This document shows, piece after piece, positions 15,946 through 21,306 of a DNA stretch of 21,306 nucleotides; position 1 is the first letter of the stretch; each line of letters opens with the position of its first letter. Source of the stretch: Fibrobacter sp. UBA1313 (lineage in GTDB: Bacteria > Fibrobacterota > Fibrobacteria > Fibrobacterales > Fibrobacteraceae); assembly GCA_002307115.1 (NCBI GenBank), contig DBTP01000145.1, forward strand, positions 1 through 21,306, given 5' to 3'. Position numbers and translations under genes: made by a program. Below the pieces are notes generated by a model. The model had not been told where the DNA came from and did not search any database. It worked only from the letters and a program-made list of their open reading frames with translations.

Positions 15946-17445
15946 ATGATTACGTTCTTTATCGGTATTGCGATTCTTATCGGCGGCTATTTCACCTACG
16001 GCAAATTCGTGGAGCATATTTTCGGACCCGATGACCGGAAAACTCCTGCCATCAAGAATCCCGATGGGGTGGATCGCATGGTGCTCCCGAACTGGAAAAA
16101 TTCTCTTATTGAGTTATTGAACATCGCAGGCGTAGGCCCCGTGATAGGTGTTATTCTCGGAATCAAATTCGGTGCCATCGTTTTTCTCATTCTTCCTTTG
16201 GGAAACGTTCTTGGCGGTGCAGTGCATGATTATTTTTCCGGCATGATCAGTATGCGCAACAATGGCGTCAATGTACCCGCTCTTTCCGTCAAATATCTGG
16301 GAGTTATTCCCTCGCGGATCATCATGATTCTCATTTCCCTTGCCCTGATTTTGGTGGGCGCGGTTTTTGTAAATACTCCAGCCACTCTGATTAATACGCC
16401 AACGCTTGCAGGGACCGCAGGATCTACGGATATGACCGTATTCTGGATTGCCGCCACAGCCATTTTCGTCTACTACTTTGTGAGCACGTTTTTCCCTGTT
16501 GATAAAATCATCGGGCGAATTTATCCCATTTTCGGGGCGCTTCTGATCCTCTCCTGCATAACCATTCTGGTCGGCCTCATCCCTCATCTTTCGGTTCTTG
16601 ATAATGTAAACCTGCACGACATAGCGTCCAACTTTACCCAGCATCCGGCAAAACAGCCTATTATTCCTATGCTTTTCGTCACAATCGCCTGCGGCATTAT
16701 CAGTGGTTTCCACAGCACCCAAAGTCCGATTGTCGCCCGCACCGAAGCTACAGAACGCACAGGTCGCCGTACTTTCTATGGAATGATGATCTTAGAAGGC
16801 CTTATCGGAATGATTTGGGCCGCTGGCGGGATGTTCATTTATAAGCAATTCCCGGAGTTGATTTCACAGGCAAGCGGAGTTAAAGTGCTGAATACGCTCG
16901 TCACTACCATTCTCCCCTTCAAATCCGTTTCCGCAATCGTCATCATTGGCGTGGTCATTCTCGCCATCACCAGCGGGGACACCGCTCTCCGCAGCCTCCG
17001 CCTCACTCTCGCCGAACTTTTCCACATGCCTCAAAAAAGCGTGAAGAATCGCCTCATTCTCTGCATTCCCATGTTTGCTGTTTGCGCGGGCATTCTTTTC
17101 TGGAGTAATTTGAATCCTAGCGGATTTAATCTTCTCTGGAATTATTTCAGTTGGTCCAATCAGGTGATGGCCGTATGCAGCCTCTGTGTCACCGTTGTAT
17201 ACCTCCGTGCGGAAGGCAAGAATTTCTGGATTGCCCTCTTCCCCTGTGCATTCATGACGTTCATTGTGAGTGCTTACATCCTTTGGGTAAGCCCATCGCA
17301 CCTTACAGGGGCGCCCATCGGCTTTGGCCTCTCCCTTCCTGTAGCAGCGGGAATAAGCCTTCTAATGTCGCTCGCTCTGTGTTCAGCGCTTGTAAAACAA
17401 GGGAAGAAACTCGGAAGTTGCAAACTTACCGAACACTTACCTTAA
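15946..17445 (+). CDS. cstA: CstA-family carbon starvation/peptide transporter
   Basis: A 499-residue polytopic inner-membrane protein of the CstA family, which takes up peptides or pyruvate during nutrient shortage. The N-terminal region carries the family signature around residues 44-90 (L-P-N-W-K-N-S, then L-N-I-A-G-V-G-P-V-I-G), a conserved H-D-Y-F-S-G-M at about 95-101, and a central S-G-F-H-S-T-Q-S-P segment. It is clearly shorter than the roughly 700-residue E. coli CstA and lacks its C-terminal extension, matching the short form seen in several anaerobes. AGAGG lies five bases before the ATG. Substrate is inferred from the family only. Confidence 0.9.
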   Translation: MITFFIGIAILIGGYFTYGKFVEHIFGPDDRKTPAIKNPDGVDRMVLPNWKNSLIELLNIAGVGPVIGVILGIKFGAIVFLILPLGNVLGGAVHDYFSGMISMRNNGVNVPALSVKYLGVIPSRIIMILISLALILVGAVFVNTPATLINTPTLAGTAGSTDMTVFWIAATAIFVYYFVSTFFPVDKIIGRIYPIFGALLILSCITILVGLIPHLSVLDNVNLHDIASNFTQHPAKQPIIPMLFVTIACGIISGFHSTQSPIVARTEATERTGRRTFYGMMILEGLIGMIWAAGGMFIYKQFPELISQASGVKVLNTLVTTILPFKSVSAIVIIGVVILAITSGDTALRSLRLTLAELFHMPQKSVKNRLILCIPMFAVCAGILFWSNLNPSGFNLLWNYFSWSNQVMAVCSLCVTVVYLRAEGKNFWIALFPCAFMTFIVSAYILWVSPSHLTGAPIGFGLSLPVAAGISLLMSLALCSALVKQGKKLGSCKLTEHLP

Positions 17446-17620
17446 TTGAAGAGCGGCGTTTCATCGCCTACTTTCGCTTTTTCGTCGAAAAAAAGACTTT
17501 TTCCCATTTTCAATAAAAGAAGTCTTTGCTACCTTTCGGTTTCTTGTATGAGGGCTCTTAGGTTGAATTGATTTATTCATCTTTTGAAGTGGCTCAGAAC
17601 CTTGTTTTTGGGAGACTGAA

Positions 17621-19009
17621 ATGCCTAAACATGTTGCGCTTTTAATAATTCTTGGGATCTTCTCCACCCTGCCCGCGTGGTCTGGTGAGGTATATACCCG
17701 TGAAAGAGCGATTCAAATTGCTCTTGAAAAATCCTCGGACATACAAACGGCAGAACAAAATATCAAAGCAGCAGAATCCAAAGTTAAAGGCGCCTATGGA
17801 AACGCTTATCCTTCCATTGACTTTTCTGCAACCTATGCAAGGTCATTTGGAGTAGATGATGTTGAATACACGGACGTCAACAGCATGCTGGATGAACAAG
17901 CCGATGCAAATGATAAAATCCTTGCAGGGATTATGAGCCCGATGCTTTATGGACTAGAGGCCTCTCAGGGTTTTCGCTGGGGCACACAAGTAGGCCTTAC
18001 CGCCACACAGATTTTGTACGCTCAGGGCAAAATCACTACTGGCGTTCAAATCGCAAAAGCCTATAAACGCGTCAATGAAATTGCTTTGGATCAGGCAAAA
18101 GAAGATGTGCGTTACGATGTGGAAACCGCTTTTGACCAAGTTCTCTACCTCGATTCCGCCGTGGCGATCTACGAAGCGAGCATTGAGCAAGCCAATAAAC
18201 ATTTTGACTATGTCAAGAAAGCCAACGAATCGGGACTTTTGGGCGAATTGGATATGATTCGCGCTCAGATTCAGGTGGACGAATTAACTTCGGGCCTTGA
18301 AAAAACAAAAAAGAACCAAGTGATTGCAAAGAATTCGTTATTGAGCACTATGGGTCTCCCTTGGGAATCGGATGTTGAGTTTGAAGGAACCCTTCGCGAC
18401 CCCATGCAGTCTACCCTAGCGTTGCCAGATACTTCCATGAACGGAATGCGTCAGCGCCGCAAAGAACTCTCCCAACTCAATGAAAGCGAAAAAATGTACA
18501 CTTTGAACGTGGACATCAATAAAGGGGATTATATGCCGACCGTCATTCTTGGAGGTTCTCTGACCTATGCAAATGGAGCGAATGAATGGAATGACTGGGA
18601 TGCCCCAAACTGGGATGATAACATCAACAAAAAAATCTACCTGAATGTATCTATGAACTTATTTAACGGTTTACAAACCCGGGAAAATGTAGTCCAAGCA
18701 AAGAGCGATGTGCGCAAGACGCAAATTCAGAAAGAAACCGCAGAACGAAGCATTCAGCTTCAGATGGAATCCGCGATGAACACGTGGAACGATGCCCAAA
18801 AACAAATTGAAATTCAAAAACGCAAAGTAGATCTTGCTCAACGGAACCTGGATCTTACCCAAGTGTCCTATGAAGCGGGCAAGTCGCCTCAGTTAGATCT
18901 ACTGGATGCAAACATGAGTTTAAGAAATGCGAAGCTGGATTATATGTCCGCTGTCGTCGATTGGAACAAAGCTTACAACGCCCTGTTGAAAGCCACCGGT
19001 GAATATTAA
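17621..19009 (+). CDS. TolC-like outer-membrane efflux protein
   Basis: A 462-residue outer-membrane factor of usual length. A signal peptide covers about residues 1-22. Two repeats of the OEP fold follow, with long heptad-rich helices (about 145-225 and 365-455) that form the periplasmic tunnel and alternating strands for the barrel. The second half contains the typical L-F-N-G-L-Q-T-R-E-N motif. It should trimerise and give the RND pump encoded downstream an exit channel. GGGAG lies six bases before the ATG. The adaptor gene begins 12 bases after its stop, so the three genes form an operon. No dedicated regulator gene is adjacent. Confidence 0.93.
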   Translation: MPKHVALLIILGIFSTLPAWSGEVYTRERAIQIALEKSSDIQTAEQNIKAAESKVKGAYGNAYPSIDFSATYARSFGVDDVEYTDVNSMLDEQADANDKILAGIMSPMLYGLEASQGFRWGTQVGLTATQILYAQGKITTGVQIAKAYKRVNEIALDQAKEDVRYDVETAFDQVLYLDSAVAIYEASIEQANKHFDYVKKANESGLLGELDMIRAQIQVDELTSGLEKTKKNQVIAKNSLLSTMGLPWESDVEFEGTLRDPMQSTLALPDTSMNGMRQRRKELSQLNESEKMYTLNVDINKGDYMPTVILGGSLTYANGANEWNDWDAPNWDDNINKKIYLNVSMNLFNGLQTRENVVQAKSDVRKTQIQKETAERSIQLQMESAMNTWNDAQKQIEIQKRKVDLAQRNLDLTQVSYEAGKSPQLDLLDANMSLRNAKLDYMSAVVDWNKAYNALLKATGEY

Positions 19010-19021
19010 GAGGTAAAAAAA

Positions 19022-20065
19022 ATGACCCTATCCTTAAAATACACAATCTCGCTCGCCGCACTTTCCCTGATCCTTGCGGCCTGTTCTTCTCAGGATAAAA
19101 AACAAACGGATAAAAAAGTCCAAACCATGGAAGAAATCCATGCAGAAAAAGGAAAGCCAACGCATGTGGTGCTCGCCTCTAAAATGAACCTCGCCGATAT
19201 TCGGCAATTCAGTGGTTCCGTGGAAGGTATACAGCAAACGCACGCCGAAGCAAAAATGTCGGATCCCATTAAGACAATCAAAGTCAGCATTGGAAGCTCC
19301 GTTCAAAAAGACCAGGTACTTGCTGAGTTTTTCTATACCGGCGATAATACAGCCTATCAGCAAGCAGAAGAACAAGTCAAGTTACTGGAATCCTCGACCC
19401 AGCGCCTTCGCGAAGTATACGCCAAAGGTGGATTGTCTCAACAGGATCTTGATGAGGCAGAAACACAACTGCGTATAGCAAAACTTTCCATGGAAACAGC
19501 ACGCCGCAAAACAATCGTACTCTCTCCAGCAAGTGGTGTTGTCACAGAAGTCCGGTTTAAGGAAGGAGAAGTTCCAAGCATAGGAGCCACACTTTTCACG
19601 ATCGCCAAACTAGATCAAGTCATTCTGAAATTACCCATTACTAGTCAAGACATTGGCCTTTTCAAAAAGGGAGCGACGGCAACAGTCCACCTGAACGGGG
19701 AAGATCTCAAGGGTAAAGTTTCCATGGTTCCTCTCGCTGCAGATGCGTCCACTCGCTTTTTTCCTGTAGAAATTACGTTTAATAATAAAGGGCACAAGCT
19801 ACTCCCAGGAATGTTCATCACCGCCGAAGTGAATGCGAGAAGCATTGATGCCGTGGCGGTTCCGAACGATGCCATCATCTATAAAAACGGTCTCAATACA
19901 GTCTGGATTGTGCAGAACGGAAAGGCTGTGCGCAAAATTGTGACCCCCGGCGTTTCCAATCAAAACTATACACAGATAGTAAGCGGTATTGCGCCTTCGG
20001 ATTCTGTCATGTTTGATGGTATGTCCAAAATGAATGAAGGTGATAAAGTCCTGATTGTGGACTAA
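19022..20065 (+). CDS. RND efflux periplasmic adaptor lipoprotein (HlyD/AcrA family)
   Basis: A 347-residue membrane fusion protein. The lipobox L-A-A-C (Cys21) predicts an inner-membrane-anchored lipoprotein. Two lipoyl half-motifs (about residues 80-100 and 160-190, with S-P-A-S-G-V-V) flank a short helical hairpin. A barrel domain and a membrane-proximal domain follow (V-P-N-D-A-I near 282). The hairpin is short for an AcrA-type adaptor, in keeping with HlyD-like pumps found outside the Proteobacteria. It links the TolC-like protein to the RND pump. The pump start lies 15 bases after its stop. Confidence 0.93.
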   Translation: MTLSLKYTISLAALSLILAACSSQDKKQTDKKVQTMEEIHAEKGKPTHVVLASKMNLADIRQFSGSVEGIQQTHAEAKMSDPIKTIKVSIGSSVQKDQVLAEFFYTGDNTAYQQAEEQVKLLESSTQRLREVYAKGGLSQQDLDEAETQLRIAKLSMETARRKTIVLSPASGVVTEVRFKEGEVPSIGATLFTIAKLDQVILKLPITSQDIGLFKKGATATVHLNGEDLKGKVSMVPLAADASTRFFPVEITFNNKGHKLLPGMFITAEVNARSIDAVAVPNDAIIYKNGLNTVWIVQNGKAVRKIVTPGVSNQNYTQIVSGIAPSDSVMFDGMSKMNEGDKVLIVD

Positions 20066-20080
20066 ACGGAGAAAAAACGA

Positions 20081-21306
20081 ATGATCAAAGCGAGTATCTA
20101 TAAACCCATTACCATGCTGATGATTATTCTGACGGTGGTGGTTTTCGGTGTGTACACCTACCGTATGATGCCAGTCAACATGTTGCCGACATTCGAAATT
20201 CCGGTGGTCACCGCCTCCGTTATTTACAAAGGCGCAAGCCCGGAAGAGCTCGAATCAACAATCATCAAACCCGTTGAAGATCAGATTGAATTGATTGATG
20301 GTATTGACTATGTGAAAGCCTATGCCATGGAAAACTACGCCATTTTTGTCGTGATGTTCAACATGGGTGTTAATGTGGATGTGGCGGCAAGCGATGTCCG
20401 CGACAAAATCGCCCAGGTGCAGACAGACTTTCCCGATGGTGCAGAAGATGCCGTTGTCCAGAAAGTGGACATCAACGGCAAAGCTATTGTTGATTTAGCA
20501 TTCACCGGTCCTAGCAATTCGACAGAACTCCGCAAAAAAGCCGAGGATGACATCAAGCCGCAGCTCGCCTCCGTCTCTGGTGTCGCAAGCGTCGATCTTT
20601 TTGGCGGAACGGAACGCCAGATTTCCATTGAACTTAATAAAGAAGCAATGCTTGCCCGTAACGTGGATATCGCCACGGTGATGAACCTCGTGGGAGCAGC
20701 GAATCTCAGCTATCCTTTCGGAGAACTCAACGGAAAAATTAAAAACACCAGCGTTCGCGCCAATTCAAAATTCAGAAGTCTTGATGAGATTAGAAACCTG
20801 GAAATTCCGACCGCTAACGGTCGCATTCGTTTAAGTGAATTCGCTCAAGTGAAAGATACCGTGGAAACCATCACCTCGGCTTCCCGTTTCAAGGGCACAA
20901 GTTCCGTGGGACTTTCCATTAAAAAGCGGACCGATGCCAATGTGGTAGGTGTTGCCGACGGTGTTCTCAAAAAATTGGCAACTATCAATGCAGGGCTTCC
21001 AGAAGGTTACAAGCTCAATCTGGTGTACGATAAATCCAATACAATCCGTGAGTCTGTGGATGGTGTTATTCAAAATATTGAACTCGCCATTATCCTTACT
21101 GCTATTGTCCTTCTTTTGTTCCTTGGTAAATTCAGCACCATGCTTATCGCTGCTGTCACGATGCCCATTTCAGTGATCGGTGCATTTACCTTCATGTACT
21201 TCAGCGGATTTACGATCAACATCATGACGTTGATGGCGTTATCGTCAGCCGTGGGGCTCTTGGTAACGAACTCTATTATTGTGCTCGAAAATATTTCGTC
21301 AAAACT
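20081..21306 (+). CDS. RND-family efflux pump, inner-membrane subunit, N-terminal 408 residues
   Basis: The 5' part of an AcrB/MexB-type transporter, cut by the window end; complete members have just over 1000 residues. Family features are the first helix, then P-V-N-M-L-P-T-F-E-I-P and the Y-K-G-A-S-P-E-E-L-E porter-domain start, G-V-A-S-V-D-L-F-G at about 167-175, and helices TM2-TM4 from about 325. In TM4 the expected G-L-x-V-D-D-A-I-V-V-x-E-N reads G-L-L-V-T-N-S-I-I-V-L-E-N, with Thr396 and Asn397 at the positions of AcrB Asp407 and Asp408. Start ATG 20081 has GGAG nine bases upstream. Substrates are unknown; the class suggests hydrophobic compounds. Confidence 0.92.
   Translation, partial: MIKASIYKPITMLMIILTVVVFGVYTYRMMPVNMLPTFEIPVVTASVIYKGASPEELESTIIKPVEDQIELIDGIDYVKAYAMENYAIFVVMFNMGVNVDVAASDVRDKIAQVQTDFPDGAEDAVVQKVDINGKAIVDLAFTGPSNSTELRKKAEDDIKPQLASVSGVASVDLFGGTERQISIELNKEAMLARNVDIATVMNLVGAANLSYPFGELNGKIKNTSVRANSKFRSLDEIRNLEIPTANGRIRLSEFAQVKDTVETITSASRFKGTSSVGLSIKKRTDANVVGVADGVLKKLATINAGLPEGYKLNLVYDKSNTIRESVDGVIQNIELAIILTAIVLLLFLGKFSTMLIAAVTMPISVIGAFTFMYFSGFTINIMTLMALSSAVGLLVTNSIIVLENISSK

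Noticed and set aside
16114..16722. 202-codon open frame on the minus strand
   Set aside because: Antisense to cstA, rich in Asn, Asp and Lys and lacking any fold pattern; a shadow.
1..21306. tRNA, rRNA, CRISPR array, IS element or prophage
   Set aside because: I saw no cloverleaf, no regularly spaced repeats, and no transposase, integrase or phage protein in any frame.

Overview
The window reads as an ordinary chromosomal stretch of a Gram-negative bacterium, most likely from the Fibrobacter lineage (Fibrobacterota). The best marker is a lipoprotein with a serine-rich linker and a FISUMP-type domain (the 'Fibrobacter succinogenes major paralogous domain'). A bacterial geranylgeranylglyceryl-phosphate synthase next to alaS fits the wider FCB group. 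TolC, lipoproteins and an outer-membrane barrel protein show an outer membrane. The lineage is an inference from protein content; no rRNA or tRNA is present. I see no insertion sequence, prophage or CRISPR array. 

Layout. 1-681 is the 3' end of a CPA1-type cation/proton antiporter with an RCK_C tail. It converges on a YeiH-type membrane protein (701-1714, minus). That gene is divergent from a LysR regulator (1815-2699, plus), with two perfect palindromes between them. From 9649 down to 2680 on the minus strand lies a tightly coupled six-gene run: a 77-aa two-helix membrane protein, an ABC ATPase, an ABC-2 permease, two PilB/PilT-like ATPase relatives with degraded catalytic motifs, and a PlpD-like (type Vd) patatin-POTRA-barrel protein that seems to lack part of its catalytic machinery. 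This run is the most unusual part of the window. 

9814-13205 (minus) is a two-gene unit, alaS then the GGGP synthase, coupled by an ATGA overlap and closed by a good terminator. Upstream of it on the same strand are the FISUMP lipoprotein (13407-14213) and an iron-type alcohol dehydrogenase (14411-15595). A divergent 350-bp gap with a long inverted repeat separates the dehydrogenase from cstA (15946-17445, plus). The window ends in a tripartite RND efflux operon: TolC-like outer-membrane factor, lipoprotein adaptor, and the 5' part of an RND pump. In the pump's TM4 the usual Asp-Asp proton-relay pair is Thr-Asn. 

How genes work together: the RND trio should form one envelope-spanning pump. 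YeiH and its LysR neighbour form a probable regulator-target pair. The six-gene cassette probably forms one membrane-linked machine of unknown purpose, in which the ATPase-like proteins may act as structural or regulatory partners and the ABC ATPase may be the main energy source.
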